64,000 nt of DNA from Phyllobacterium phragmitis (GCF_002980495.1 NZ_PVBR01000018.1:1-64000); one strand, 5' to 3'; positions 17,019-27,072 are shown, counted from the first letter of the stretch. A program made the numbers and translations. The notes: a model not told the origin generated them from the letters alone.

Positions 17019-17686
17019 GTCCGCTGCTCCACATCGAGACAGGATGGCGCTGTGGCGTCGGCTTCAGGCACTCGATCTGCAGAAAAAAACCTCAGCCTGT
17101 ACCATAGCAGCTTGGGATATTCCTTGAGGATGGCGATGCCGTAGGGGCCGAAGACGGTTTCCAAGAAAGTTTCCGGCGGTTCGACGACGGACGACATCCA
17201 GTTTATGCGGGGGCATGTATTGGCGAAACTTTCCACCGCGCGGCGCGAATGGAACCAGTTGGTCACCACCACGGCGTTGCGGACGTTCAATCGTTCCAGA
17301 AATGGTGCCGAATAAAGCGCGTTCTGCCATGTGCTGCCCGACAGGCACTCGACCAGGATGGCGGAAGGCGAAACGCCGTTGCGGATCATATCGCGGCGGA
17401 TGGAAAGACAGTCGCCGTCACCGCTGACGAGCACGATCGGCGCCGTTCCTTCAAGCCAGAGTTCAGATGCATGAACTGCCCGGGCCGGACCGTCTCCGCC
17501 CAAAACGACGATCACATCGGCCTTGCCGGTTTCGCCGCGTATGGTCAGCTGGGGATCGGCCCAGAAGATGGCCGCCAGCGGGCATATCGCAAGCATGGCG
17601 CAAAGGATCGCCCCGCGCAGAAGGATGGGGCGGCGACTATCGATATCACCCGGCGCGGACGCATGCCTCGCATTGGCGGTACTCAC
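17015..17686 (-). CDS. DUF218 (YdcF/ElyC/SanA-like) membrane-anchored protein
   Basis: 223 residues. One N-terminal membrane segment (about residues 22-43) precedes the DUF218 domain: ADVIVVLGGDGPARA, VLVSGDGD and VVVTNWFHSRRA. Members of this family influence envelope polysaccharides and peptidoglycan, but their biochemistry is poorly defined. The gene starts with GTG, overlapping the TGA of the upstream glycosyltransferase (GTGA), and it overlaps the polymerase gene downstream. This tight coupling suggests a role in assembly of the same polymer. Confidence 0.8.
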   Translation of the reverse strand: MSTANARHASAPGDIDSRRPILLRGAILCAMLAICPLAAIFWADPQLTIRGETGKADVIVVLGGDGPARAVHASELWLEGTAPIVLVSGDGDCLSIRRDMIRNGVSPSAILVECLSGSTWQNALYSAPFLERLNVRNAVVVTNWFHSRRAVESFANTCPRINWMSSVVEPPETFLETVFGPYGIAILKEYPKLLWYRLRFFSADRVPEADATAPSCLDVEQRT

Positions 17687-18516
17687 CCGGCAAATCCCCG
17701 CGGACGCTGACGCTGTTCCTCGGTCTTCACCACAATCATGAACTCATAGGCGGAAAGCAGGCGGCAATAGAAATAACCGGGCTTGCCGTCGAGAAAGCCG
17801 CCGCGCAGCAGATACATATAGAGGAACCGCAGGGTGGGCCTGAAGGGCAGCCTGTAGGAGAGAGCCTTCAGGCCGCGCCGCCGGAGATCGGATTTGGCGC
17901 TGAACAGGCTCTTCCAGTCGATCTTGCGGTCCAGTCTCCGGCCCGACGACAGATCGGCTTCCACCGAGGAATAGCGGTTATGTTTGTCATACCAGGCTTC
18001 AAGGCCCTTGTTGAAGCTGTAGTGGATGAAATGGGACTTCAGTTCGCCGGTCGGGCCGTCGCCTGTGCAGCGCGAATGGACGGAACGTTCGAAACGCACC
18101 CTGTCCGGCCGCACCAACCTGGTGATCCAGGTCGGATAAAGGCTGCTGCGGCGGATCCAGCGGCCCATGAACATGTTCTTGTAGCGCGCCTTGAAAAACG
18201 CTTCGGGCCGGGTCGGGTCACGGGCAATGGCCAGCATCTCGTCACGCAGATCCGGCGGGGTGATCTCGTCGGCATCGGGGGTATAGACCCATGGGTATTT
18301 GAACTCGATCTCGGTCAGACCATACATTCTTTGACGGTCTTCGCTGTCATAGGCCCGCCGGTAGACGCGGGCGCCCGCCGCCTCCGCGATTTCGACCGTG
18401 CGGTCCGTGCTGAAAGAATCGAGGATGACGATATCGTCGCTCCATGAAAGCGAGGCGAGGCAGGCGGGCAGATTGGCTTCCTCGTTCAGCGTCATGATGA
18501 GAACCGAAATGCTCAT
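17683..18516 (-). CDS. GT2 glycosyltransferase (WaaE/KdtX-like)
   Basis: 277 residues from the ATG at 18516, which overlaps the stop of the WecA-like gene (ATGA). GT-A fold: SVLIMTLNEEANLPACL, VILDSFSTDRT, then the metal-binding TPDADE and a WITRLVRPDRVRF segment followed by VHSRC, as in the WaaE family of inverting glucosyltransferases. A longer frame reaching 18783 exists but overlaps the transferase gene and encodes nothing family-like. Being next to the initiating transferase, it is a candidate for adding the second sugar. Confidence 0.88.
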   Translation of the reverse strand: MSISVLIMTLNEEANLPACLASLSWSDDIVILDSFSTDRTVEIAEAAGARVYRRAYDSEDRQRMYGLTEIEFKYPWVYTPDADEITPPDLRDEMLAIARDPTRPEAFFKARYKNMFMGRWIRRSSLYPTWITRLVRPDRVRFERSVHSRCTGDGPTGELKSHFIHYSFNKGLEAWYDKHNRYSSVEADLSSGRRLDRKIDWKSLFSAKSDLRRRGLKALSYRLPFRPTLRFLYMYLLRGGFLDGKPGYFYCRLLSAYEFMIVVKTEEQRQRPRGFAG

Positions 18517-19610
18517 GGTGCAGCTCCGGGAATGGTCGTTTGTGGATTTACAGGACGCGGCAGGTGAAGCGCCGCGCGGGACTGGCCGGTGGTCATCCGG
18601 AGGACGAAGACCGTGTGCAGAACCGCCGGAACGACGAGGCCGACGACCAGCAACTCTTCCGGCACCCGGAAGATGATGCCGAGATAGGCAACGGCGCCGC
18701 ATAGTGCCGAAAGAGCGACGAGCACGACGGTCGTCCTGGCCGGCGACAGGCCGGTCTGCAGCAACAGATGATGAAGATGCCACCGATCGGCGGAAAGCGG
18801 GCTGCGTCCGGCCGCGATACGACGGACAATGAGACTGAGCGTGTCGATGGCCGGAATGACGACCAGCCAGAGCAGGACGGGGAATGGCAACCCGCTCTTG
18901 CCCACGGACAAGGCGATGATGAAACAGCCTATAGCCGCGCCGAGCAGCGTGCTGCCCGCATCACCGAGAAAGACACTGGCCTTCATGCGCCAGCGGTGAC
19001 GCAAGTTGAAACCGAGAAAGCCGACCACCGCGGCAAGCAGGATCAGGGATTGCATCATGACCGAGGCATATCCCGCATGAAGTGCGAGAAGCGCCAGCCA
19101 GAACAGCGACGCGGCGGCGCTGCCGCCGGCAAGCCCATCGACGCCGTCGGTCATGTTGACGGCGTTGATGATGCCAACGATGAAGAATACCGCCATCGGA
19201 ATGATGATCGGAGAAAGCTGATCCGCCAGTTCGGGCGAAACGATGACCGAAAGATTGAGGTGAGCCGCGTCTCCGATACCGATAATCATATAGGCGGCGA
19301 GGGTCTGAATCAGAAGTCGCGGCAGTGCGGGCAGGCCGAAACGATCGTCCAGCGCACCGAAGACCAAGATAATGCAGAAGCCTGATACAACGGGCCAGGA
19401 GAGCTGCATCGCGTTCTCCAGCCAGATATTGGCTATGACGAAGGCAGCAAAGATAGCGATCCCACCGCAAAGCGGGACTGCACCCTCGTGCAGCTTTCGC
19501 GTGTCTGGAAAGTCCAGGAAATGCCATTCACCGGCAAAGCGCTTCAGGCTGATGTTCAGAACAACCGACAGGAAAAACGCAGTCCATATGCTGAGATGAT
19601 AGCTCGCCAA
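18513..19610 (-). CDS. WecA-like undecaprenyl-phosphate N-acetylhexosamine-1-phosphate transferase
   Basis: 365 residues from a TTG at 19610, chosen because GGGAGGACGAA directly precedes it; an ATG frame start at 19670 has no such site. Polytopic protein with MraY/WecA signatures: FPDTRKLHEGAVPLCGG, the Asp-Asp pair in GALDDRFG, NMTDGVDGLAGG, FLGDAGSTLLG and the cytoplasmic HLHHLLLQ. It transfers a HexNAc-1-phosphate from its UDP donor to undecaprenyl phosphate and so starts repeat-unit assembly at the inner membrane. First gene of the five-gene minus-strand unit. The exact hexosamine is not predictable. Confidence 0.88.
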   Translation of the reverse strand: MASYHLSIWTAFFLSVVLNISLKRFAGEWHFLDFPDTRKLHEGAVPLCGGIAIFAAFVIANIWLENAMQLSWPVVSGFCIILVFGALDDRFGLPALPRLLIQTLAAYMIIGIGDAAHLNLSVIVSPELADQLSPIIIPMAVFFIVGIINAVNMTDGVDGLAGGSAAASLFWLALLALHAGYASVMMQSLILLAAVVGFLGFNLRHRWRMKASVFLGDAGSTLLGAAIGCFIIALSVGKSGLPFPVLLWLVVIPAIDTLSLIVRRIAAGRSPLSADRWHLHHLLLQTGLSPARTTVVLVALSALCGAVAYLGIIFRVPEELLVVGLVVPAVLHTVFVLRMTTGQSRAALHLPRPVNPQTTIPGAAP

Positions 19611-19909
19611 TTCGTCCTCCCAAATTCCGGTCGATTTCCGGCGGTCAAACGCCGCGCAAGCAGCGTCCACGCGTCTGAAGGTTCTACTGGGAGGCGGCGG
19701 CAGGGACGACTTGGCAAATCAGGGGAAGCGTCACGCCTCTGGATAGAGGCCGCTCCGCCGAAATGGGTAAGATCACCGCTCAATAGTGACTAAGCCGGAG
19801 CTGATTTGCGAAAAGGCATGCCTTTGATCAACCGAATAGAATCGAAGCTTTGCCAGCCGTCACAGAAATCTTCGCAGCGGATGATCATAACGATAAAATG
19901 GAGAATTTC
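19611..19909. promoter_or_regulatory. Divergent promoter region
   Basis: About 300 bp between the WecA-like unit and the small gene/flippase unit. It must carry promoters for both strands. No clear inverted repeat or terminator was seen. Confidence 0.35.
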
Positions 19910-20116
19910 ATGGTTGCAGACGCACGGGCCGTTGCCATCGCTACCCCTTCCATATGCGAATCCCTCCTGCTCGCGCTCGAGGCCAACGGCGTCCTGTCGC
20001 GCGCGGAAATCGATGCGGAGACGACACTCGATCAAGCCGGGTCGCAAAGCACTGCCGATATGATGGCGGCCAGCAATCTGGTTAGCCGCATAAGGGAAGG
20101 AAAGAACAACCGATGA
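19910..20116 (+). CDS. Small conserved-type rhizobial protein of unknown function
   Basis: 68 residues from the ATG at 19910 (TGGAGA about 5 nt upstream); an ATG at 19898 in frame lacks a ribosome binding site. The pattern ICESLLLALEANGVLSRAEI, followed by an alanine-rich middle and VSRIREGKN, recalls small uncharacterised proteins of rhizobial genomes. No membrane segment. It sits in front of the flippase gene; its TGA overlaps a further ATG at 20113 that opens a 49-codon frame of doubtful reality. Function unknown. Confidence 0.55.
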   Translation: MVADARAVAIATPSICESLLLALEANGVLSRAEIDAETTLDQAGSQSTADMMAASNLVSRIREGKNNR

Positions 20117-20386
20117 GGGTAGGACATCAGGCTTCTCCCCGAAACTCTTCGGCTCATCCTTTTGGCCTAAGCCTTACGCAGATTGGCGACGTTTTCCGAA
20201 CGGCAGAACGGCTTATCTTCAGACCGGGCGGAGGAAACCTATCCGGCACGCATATTCCGTGATGGAACGATGGTTCTTTGCGCCCTCTCGAGGGAGCACT
20301 GGAATGAGCGAAACGGGATCGTACCCGCCCGCAGAAACGATGACCCGGTGCCGGAAAGCCGGCAAGATTATGGGACGGGACGACGC

Positions 20387-21886
20387 ATGAGCAGGTTCCG
20401 CCAGGCATTCCTCATGGCCACCCTGGAGCAATATCTGGGACTGCTGATCGGGGTCGGCACGATCGCGGCGATGGCGCGGCTGCTCACGCCTGCGGAAATC
20501 GGCCTTGGCGTGATCGGACTGGGAATCGGCACCATCGTCTTCTCGCTGCGCGAGTTTGCCAGCCCGGACTTCCTCATCAAGCGCGATCATGTCGATATAC
20601 AGGACGTGCGGACCTCGTTCACCGTCCTCCTCGCCCTGACCACGGGGCTCTCCCTGCTGCTTTATCTTGGACGCGGCTGGCTGGCGGAATTCTACCATGA
20701 CAGGTCGCTTTTGTATTTTCTCGATCTTCTCATCGTCGCGGCATTCATCGAAACCCTGTCGCTTCCGACAATCGCGCTGTTGCGCCGCGACATGGCATTC
20801 GGAATTCTCGCCCGGGTCCGGACGGTGGGAAGCGCCGTCGCGGCGTCAACCACCATCGGCCTGGCGGTTTTCGGCGGTGGCCACATGAGCTTTGCCTTCG
20901 GCCTGCTCTCCGGGGCGCTGACCACCACCCTGCTCGCATTCGCCGCGCGCCCGGTCGTATCGATTTTCCGCCCGAGTGTTTCGTCGCTGCGGGATGCGTT
21001 ACATTTCGGCTCCTATATGGGCGCGACGTCCGTATTGAACAAAATATACGAGACACTGCCGCAGCTCCTGCTCGGGCGCATCATGACGCCCAGTTCGGTT
21101 GGGATATTCAACCGCGCCAACGCCGTCTGCAGCTTGCCGGACCGGGTGTTTCTGTCAGCTGTATTTTCCGTCGCGTTCCCCGTCCTCGCCGAGCAGGTGC
21201 GCCAGGGAGAAAGTTTGCGTGCTTCCTATCTGCGGGCGATCAGCTACATCACCGTCGTCTACTGGCCTTCGCAGATCCTGCTGGCGCTGCTCGCCTATCC
21301 CACAGTGCGCATCATCCTTGGCGAAAACTGGAGCGATGCGCCTCCCATCGTCGCCATCCTGTGCCTGGCGAGCACATTCTGGTTTCCGGTCATCCTGACA
21401 TACCCGCTGCTGATCGCGCTGGGGGAAAACCGCGAAGCCTTCGTTTCCAACTGCATCGCGCGCATCGCTTCCGCCGTGGTTTTATGCAGCGCCGCCTTCT
21501 GGGGGCTGACGGCGCTGGCGCTCAGCCAGTTCATAACCCTGCCTTTCCAGATGATGGTGTCGCTTTACTTCGTGAGGAAGCACGTGCAGTTCGAATGGGC
21601 GCATCTGATGGAGGCCATCCGGCCAAGCGCCATCGTCACCGCAGGCGCCATGGTCGGGCCGGTCATTGTCATTGCGGCCCATGGCTTCGACCTCGACATA
21701 TCGCCGCTTGCCGGCTTTCTCGCCGGTATCCTCGCCATCATGGGCTGGCTGACGGCACTGGTGAAGACACGCCATCCGTTCCTCACGGAAGTCGACCGTA
21801 TCTGGCAGAAGGTTCGGCCATTGATGCCGCTGCGGGGAGCCGGGAAAAATGCAGCCGGCCCATCCAGCGTCACGCCTGCGGAATGA
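20387..21886 (+). CDS. Polysaccharide flippase (Wzx / oligosaccharide flippase family)
   Basis: 499 residues from the ATG at 20387. The frame is open further upstream, but family homology begins at about RQAFLMATLEQYLGLL. Around 12-14 hydrophobic segments and the features ARLLTPAEIGLGV, SPDFLIKR and MTPSSVGIFNRA are typical of the MOP/PST flippases (WzxC-like) that carry lipid-linked repeat units to the periplasmic face. The upstream site is weak (GGGACGG). It is followed after 24 bp by a GT2 gene. Together with the WecA-like and Wzy-like proteins it indicates a Wzx/Wzy-dependent pathway. Confidence 0.88.
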   Translation: MSRFRQAFLMATLEQYLGLLIGVGTIAAMARLLTPAEIGLGVIGLGIGTIVFSLREFASPDFLIKRDHVDIQDVRTSFTVLLALTTGLSLLLYLGRGWLAEFYHDRSLLYFLDLLIVAAFIETLSLPTIALLRRDMAFGILARVRTVGSAVAASTTIGLAVFGGGHMSFAFGLLSGALTTTLLAFAARPVVSIFRPSVSSLRDALHFGSYMGATSVLNKIYETLPQLLLGRIMTPSSVGIFNRANAVCSLPDRVFLSAVFSVAFPVLAEQVRQGESLRASYLRAISYITVVYWPSQILLALLAYPTVRIILGENWSDAPPIVAILCLASTFWFPVILTYPLLIALGENREAFVSNCIARIASAVVLCSAAFWGLTALALSQFITLPFQMMVSLYFVRKHVQFEWAHLMEAIRPSAIVTAGAMVGPVIVIAAHGFDLDISPLAGFLAGILAIMGWLTALVKTRHPFLTEVDRIWQKVRPLMPLRGAGKNAAGPSSVTPAE

Positions 21887-21910
21887 ATTCGACCGGGAGC
21901 ATGTGAAGCG

Positions 21911-22900
21911 ATGAGCAGCGTCGATATTCTGATCCCCAACTATAATTACGGGCGTTATCTCCGGGCCTGCGCCGACAGCGTGCTGTCGCAGGATATCGAC
22001 GATCTGCGGCTGCTCATCATCGACAATGCCTCGACCGACGGCAGCGTCGATGTCGCACGGGAGATAGCCACCCGCGACCCACGCGTCGAATTGCGGCTGC
22101 GCCGGGAAAATCTCGGGCCGCATTCCTCATTCAACGAGGGCATCGACTGGGCCCGATCGGATTATTTTCTTTTGCTCTTCGCCGATGACTTTCTCGTCCC
22201 CGGCGCGCTGCGGCGCGCAGCCGCCATCATGGACCGCGAGCCCGACGTCGCTTTCACCTATGGCCGTGACGTGGCGATAAGAGGAAACGAGCCCATTCCG
22301 GATATCAACCGGCAGCCGGTGCATGTCCCCTATCGCCTGCATCAAGGCCGCGCTTTCATCAAACAGTTCTGCAGGCTCGGCGTTTTCCAGATACCGGGGC
22401 CATCCATCGTCATCAGGACCAGCGTGCAGAAGCGCGTCGGCTATTACCGCACAGAGCTCCCCCACAGCGACGATTACGATGTGTGGCTGCGGTTGGCGCT
22501 TCACGGCAGCATCGCGGAGCTCGACTGCATCCAGGCAGGCATCCGCTCGCATGACGCAAACCGCTCGAGTGAACTGAGAGCCCGGCAGATCATGCATATC
22601 CTGCATACCGCGGAGGCCGCCGAATGCTTCTTCACTCATGAAGGCAAGGACATGCCCGATAGCACCTATCTGCGGCGGCTTGCACGGCGGGGGATCGCCG
22701 AACGCGCCTACTGGTCCGCCGTTTCACATATTCAGCGCCGCGAGCCCGGCGCGATGGAGCTTCTGAAGCTGGCGTTCAGACTGCGGCCGCGCACCGCCAT
22801 TCTTCCGCCGCTGGGCTATCTCTTGCGGCGACCGGATACGGTCCGACGATTCAGAGCCCTGATCGGCGCCAGCAATATCGTGGATGTCAAAATGGCTTGA
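21911..22900 (+). CDS. GT2 glycosyltransferase
   Basis: 329 residues. The GT-A domain is plain: SVDILIPNYNYGRYLRACAD, the donor-binding IDNASTDGSVD, and the metal-binding DD in LLFADDFLVPG. The C-terminal third is helical and may contact the membrane or acceptor. It ends only 12 bp from the convergent pyruvyl-transferase-family gene, leaving no room for a separate terminator. Specificity unknown. Confidence 0.9.
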   Translation: MSSVDILIPNYNYGRYLRACADSVLSQDIDDLRLLIIDNASTDGSVDVAREIATRDPRVELRLRRENLGPHSSFNEGIDWARSDYFLLLFADDFLVPGALRRAAAIMDREPDVAFTYGRDVAIRGNEPIPDINRQPVHVPYRLHQGRAFIKQFCRLGVFQIPGPSIVIRTSVQKRVGYYRTELPHSDDYDVWLRLALHGSIAELDCIQAGIRSHDANRSSELRARQIMHILHTAEAAECFFTHEGKDMPDSTYLRRLARRGIAERAYWSAVSHIQRREPGAMELLKLAFRLRPRTAILPPLGYLLRRPDTVRRFRALIGASNIVDVKMA

Positions 22901-22912
22901 AGGCAGGTGTCT

Positions 22913-24133
22913 CTAAGCAGCGCCGCGATTATTGACAGGCAATCCCATGAGCTTGTCGCGCAGCAGATCTTCCTGCTCCATCAGCTGGGCACGGAATGTT
23001 TCCACGCCATAGCGAACCTTGTGCTTCAATTCCTGATATCTCTCCAGCATGGATGAGAACTGCATCTCCAGCGCTTCCGTGTCGAAGGTCTCGACATGAT
23101 GGCAGAATTCCGCCAGTCCGGTACGGATCAGAAGCTCGTCGTTCTTTTCGGCATAGCCGAGCGAAATCGCCGGACGTCCAGTGCTGAGCGCGCAGATCAC
23201 ATTGTGGTAGCGCGTGGCGACCACCAAATCCGTCTGCACGATCTGGCGCATCAAATCATGCAAGGAGGACATCTCCTCGGCAACGATCTTGCAGCTGGCG
23301 CCATTCTCCGGACCGCTATTCACGATCGCCAGCAGATCCCCGATAGCCTGCCGGTCGACGACGCCGCCCGTCAAAAGTCTTACCGCCATTCCCTGCGCGA
23401 GCAGCCAGGCGACGAAGTCGGACATCTTCTGGAGATAGGCTCGATAGATCGCCTCTCCATCGCTCCCTTCCTTCTTCCATCCGGAATAGGCCATGACGCC
23501 GACGCCGACAGTCATGACAGAAGCCGTGCTTAGCCGGCTTTCCTCCGGAACGGGCAGCCCGAAGGCGAGGTCGCCATAGACCCGATCACGCGCGACATCG
23601 AGGCCGATGCCCTTCATGAAAGAATAGGACGGTTGATCCCGATAGGACCGATAGCAGGCCATACGGGCGGCGGATTTCATGAAGATTCGGCTCAACGGAT
23701 GCCGAATGGGTCCCGCACCTATGCTGACAAAGGCGAGTTTCGCTCCGCCTAGCCGCGCCGCGAGACACCAGCGGAAGATCACATAGGGCCAGCCGAGCGG
23801 AGATTCGCAGAAATCATCGAGAATACCTGTTCCGGGGATGATGATGAGGTCCAGTTTCCTGGCAATGCGGATGGCAGCGAAGAAATCCCCGATGCGGCGC
23901 GGCATCTGCTTGAAGGTGGTATCGGCGAGACGCAGAAGCCGGTTTTGCGGCTGATCGCCGCTGATGGCGACGGCCTCCAGCCGATATTGCCGCCGCACCA
24001 CATCCGGCCGGGGGCAGATGCACAGCAATTCGGCATCCGGCACCGTTCTCCTGAGAAAAGCGAGCATGGCTTCAAGCGAACCGTCATTCCCCGAGTTTCC
24101 GGAACCGAACTGCCCGAAGAGACCGATCCTCAT
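22913..24133 (-). CDS. Polysaccharide pyruvyl transferase family protein
   Basis: 406 residues from the ATG at 24133 (GGAG 9 nt upstream); the frame extends upstream without homology. RIGLFGQFGSGNSGNDGSLE at the start, VSIGAGPIRHP in the middle, and TDLVVATRYHNVICALSTGRPAISLGY near the end are the landmarks of the family (CsaB/WcaK-like). Members use phosphoenolpyruvate to form pyruvate ketals on sugars, adding negative charge, although some act otherwise. It is transcribed alone, convergent to the GT2 gene and divergent from a GT4 gene. Confidence 0.88.
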   Translation of the reverse strand: MRIGLFGQFGSGNSGNDGSLEAMLAFLRRTVPDAELLCICPRPDVVRRQYRLEAVAISGDQPQNRLLRLADTTFKQMPRRIGDFFAAIRIARKLDLIIIPGTGILDDFCESPLGWPYVIFRWCLAARLGGAKLAFVSIGAGPIRHPLSRIFMKSAARMACYRSYRDQPSYSFMKGIGLDVARDRVYGDLAFGLPVPEESRLSTASVMTVGVGVMAYSGWKKEGSDGEAIYRAYLQKMSDFVAWLLAQGMAVRLLTGGVVDRQAIGDLLAIVNSGPENGASCKIVAEEMSSLHDLMRQIVQTDLVVATRYHNVICALSTGRPAISLGYAEKNDELLIRTGLAEFCHHVETFDTEALEMQFSSMLERYQELKHKVRYGVETFRAQLMEQEDLLRDKLMGLPVNNRGAA

Positions 24134-24353
24134 TCGCTGATACTCCGAACAACAACAGGGTGGAAACGAGTCCATCGATCTCAGAAGCATAAACACATGC
24201 CGGTGACGGCGAAATTATCATGAAGGCGAAAGGGGCCCTCGCCGATCCATCCGATTGGCGGAGCCCGCTACCTACCATTGCCGATCCGCGATGCTGTCGC
24301 GATCGACTACGTTGAAGGCCGGTCCGTGCAACCCGACAGCAAATGGGGCAGTC

Positions 24354-25568
24354 ATGAGATTTGCTTATTTCGCCCGCCCGCATATCGGCGGGACCTATTC
24401 CGTCTTCAAACAGTTGCGGCACGGGCTGGCGCCCTCCGGCATCGAAATCCGCTGGCTGAGCACCGGCAAAACCGATGTGGAGACCGATGAGCGGTGGCGC
24501 ACCGAACTTTCGATCGGCGATGCGCTCGACCCGCGGGGCAGGCTCGGCGAAAAAGAGCGCGCCGCAGTGCTGCTGCGGTTCATCGAGGAAAACGGCATCG
24601 ACGGCGTTTTCATCAATGTGCTTGCCGACCGGCTGGAGACCAATATCGTCCGTTATCTCCCGCCGCATGTGCTGCGTTTCATGATCGTCCATACCATAAC
24701 GCCGGCAACCTATGCCGCTGCCGCTTCCATCCGTGATCACCTGCATGCGACGATCGGCGTATCGCAGCGTTGCCGCGGCGATCTCATCTCTCGCTTCGGC
24801 TTTCCGCCCGAGAGGACCGCGGCGATCGCGAATGCCGTCGATTTCACGGATGCGGGCTCCCATCCGCGCAGCGCCCCACCCCCAGGCGGATTGCGGCTTC
24901 TGTTTTTGGGCCGGATTGACGATACATCGAAGGGTGTCTTCTGGCTGCCGCGCATGATGGACCGCCTGCCGCCTTCCGTGACGCTGACGGTTGCCGGCGA
25001 CGGTCCCGACCTGCCGAAGCTCCGCAAGCAGTGCGCCGCCCACAACGGCCGCGTCACCTTCACAGGCGGCATCCCACATGAAAAGGTCAGGGATCTGCTC
25101 GCCGCGCATGACGTCCTCGTCATGCCGTCGCGTTTCGAGGGGTCTCCGATGTCGCTGATAGAGGCCATGACGGCGGGTTGCATCCCCGTCGCTTCCGAAA
25201 TCAGGGGCGTCACGGACACGATCGTCGATCACGGCGCCGACGGAATGCTTTTCCCGGTCGGCGACTGGCGGCAGGCGGTCCAACATATCGAGACTATCCG
25301 CATGAGTTCAGCTCTTCTTTTAGCCATGTCGCGCGCAGCACGGGCCAAGGCCGAAAGCGGCTTCACCACGACCAGGATGGCGGCCTCCTACGCGGCACTC
25401 ATAGCCGCCGTCAAAGCCGATCCGCCCATCCTGGCTCCACTGCCACTTGCGGAATGGAGCCTTCCCGCCGGGCTACGCACCAGCCTGCGCACCTATCTGC
25501 CGCAACCGGTCAAGAACTGGCTGCGGCTGGTCCAGGAACGGCTCCACGCAGCCGCTCCATCCGTCTGA
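24354..25568 (+). CDS. GT4 glycosyltransferase
   Basis: 404 residues from the ATG at 24354; homology starts with RFAYFARPHIGGTYSVFKQL. The C-terminal half shows LLFLGRIDDTSKGVFWLP, VAGDGPDLPKLRKQC and MPSRFEGSPMSLIEAMTAG (E-x7-E), diagnostic of GT4. The gene opens a plus-strand unit leading to the aminotransferase and epimerase genes, so it may use the unusual sugar made by that set; this is inference. Confidence 0.88.
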   Translation: MRFAYFARPHIGGTYSVFKQLRHGLAPSGIEIRWLSTGKTDVETDERWRTELSIGDALDPRGRLGEKERAAVLLRFIEENGIDGVFINVLADRLETNIVRYLPPHVLRFMIVHTITPATYAAAASIRDHLHATIGVSQRCRGDLISRFGFPPERTAAIANAVDFTDAGSHPRSAPPPGGLRLLFLGRIDDTSKGVFWLPRMMDRLPPSVTLTVAGDGPDLPKLRKQCAAHNGRVTFTGGIPHEKVRDLLAAHDVLVMPSRFEGSPMSLIEAMTAGCIPVASEIRGVTDTIVDHGADGMLFPVGDWRQAVQHIETIRMSSALLLAMSRAARAKAESGFTTTRMAASYAALIAAVKADPPILAPLPLAEWSLPAGLRTSLRTYLPQPVKNWLRLVQERLHAAAPSV

Positions 25569-25707
25569 GCGCCTCCTTACGCCTTCCGCGGTAGGAAACA
25601 TCCGCCCTATTGCGAAAGGGAAATCCCGGTGAAACCACCTAAACTGGCCCGATGAACCCCTGCCGCCACCGGCAGGACTCCTGAGCCTTGTGATCATTGG
25701 ATTTGCC

Positions 25708-27072
25708 ATGAACGAACAGACGCCGCAGTTCGATAAGTCCGAACGGCTTCGCAGACAAGCGCATCGTTTGATCCCAGGGGGCAGCCACACCTATGCCAAG
25801 GGCGACGATCAATATCCCGTGCTTTCGCCGGGGTTCATCCGGCGCGGCTTCGGCTCGCATGTGTGGGACGCCGACGGCAATGAATATATCGAATATGGCA
25901 TGGGCAACCGCGCCGTCGGGCTCGGCCATGCCTATCCGCCCGTCGTAAAAGCCGCCGAGGAAGCATTGCGCCATGGCTGCAATTTCACCCGCCCGGCGGA
26001 GATCGAGCTGGAATGCGCCGAAACCTTTCTCGACACTATCACCGGCGCGGAAATGGTCAAATTCTGCAAGGACGGATCCGATGCCACGTCGGGCGCCGTC
26101 CGGCTGGCGCGCGCCTATACCGGGCGCGACATGATCGCCTGCTGCGCCGATCATCCGTTCTTCTCGACCGATGACTGGTTCATCGGGACGACCAAGATGA
26201 ATGCCGGCATCCCCGATGCGGTGCGACAGCTGACGCTGACTTTCCGCTATAATGATATCGAGAGCGTGCGCGGGCTTTTCGACCGGCATCCGGGCAGGAT
26301 CGCCGCCCTCATCCTCGAATCCGCGCGCGGCGACGATCCGCAGGACGGCTTCCTGCACGAGACGAAACGGCTTTGCCATGAGAATGGCGCGCTGTTCATC
26401 CTGGACGAGATGATCACAGGCTTTCGCTGGCATGCGCGCGGCGCACAGGCGCTTTACGGCATCGTTCCCGATCTCTCCTGTTTCGGCAAGGCGCTCGGCA
26501 ACGGCTTTTCGGTTTCTGCACTCGCCGGCAAGCGCGAATTCATGCGGCTCGGCGGGCTCGAGCATACCGACCGGGCGCGGGTCTTCCTGCTTTCGACAAC
26601 CCATGGCGCGGAAACCCATGCGCTCGCCGCGGCAATCGCCACTGTCAACGTCTATCGGAGCGAGCCGGTCATCGAGCATCTCCATGCGCAGGGGCATAAA
26701 TTGCAGGAAGGCTTCGAGGAAGCCATTGCACGCCACGGCCTGCAATCCTTCGTCAGGACCGTCGGCCGCCCCTCATGCCTTGCCTATTCGACGCTCGACG
26801 AAACCGGCGGGGCATCGCAGACCTTCCGTTCGCTCTTCCTTCAGGAAACGATCCGGCGCGGCGTGCTGATGCCGTCGCTCGTCGTCAGCTACACGCATTC
26901 AAACGAGGATATCGCGCGGACCATCGAAGCAGTCGATGGCGCGCTCGGCGTCTATGCGCAGGCGCTCGACCAGGGCGTCGAGCGTTACCTGATCGGGCGT
27001 CCGTCGCAGATCGTCTACCGCCGTTTCAACCAGGACGGGGCGACGGTCGCGCAGCCTCTGGCCGCTGGCTGA
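25708..27072 (+). CDS. Class III PLP-dependent aminotransferase (glutamate-1-semialdehyde aminomutase-like)
   Basis: 454 residues from the ATG at 25708. Hallmarks: LIPGGSHTYAKGDDQYP at the N-terminus, CKDGSDATSGAVRLARA, the cofactor-binding LDEMITGFRW, and the PLP lysine at 261 in CFGKALGNG. Homologues of this subtype occur inside surface-polysaccharide clusters instead of the heme pathway; they would transfer an amino group onto a keto sugar or a small side-chain precursor. The usual DegT-type sugar aminotransferase is absent from the cluster. The TGA overlaps the ATG of the DUF4038 gene by one base (TGATG). Confidence 0.88.
   Translation: MNEQTPQFDKSERLRRQAHRLIPGGSHTYAKGDDQYPVLSPGFIRRGFGSHVWDADGNEYIEYGMGNRAVGLGHAYPPVVKAAEEALRHGCNFTRPAEIELECAETFLDTITGAEMVKFCKDGSDATSGAVRLARAYTGRDMIACCADHPFFSTDDWFIGTTKMNAGIPDAVRQLTLTFRYNDIESVRGLFDRHPGRIAALILESARGDDPQDGFLHETKRLCHENGALFILDEMITGFRWHARGAQALYGIVPDLSCFGKALGNGFSVSALAGKREFMRLGGLEHTDRARVFLLSTTHGAETHALAAAIATVNVYRSEPVIEHLHAQGHKLQEGFEEAIARHGLQSFVRTVGRPSCLAYSTLDETGGASQTFRSLFLQETIRRGVLMPSLVVSYTHSNEDIARTIEAVDGALGVYAQALDQGVERYLIGRPSQIVYRRFNQDGATVAQPLAAG

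Noticed and set aside
20113-20262. 49-codon frame overlapping the stop of the small rhizobial-type gene (ATGA)
   Set aside because: Only a weak ribosome binding site and no recognisable sequence; kept as a note in the small gene entry.
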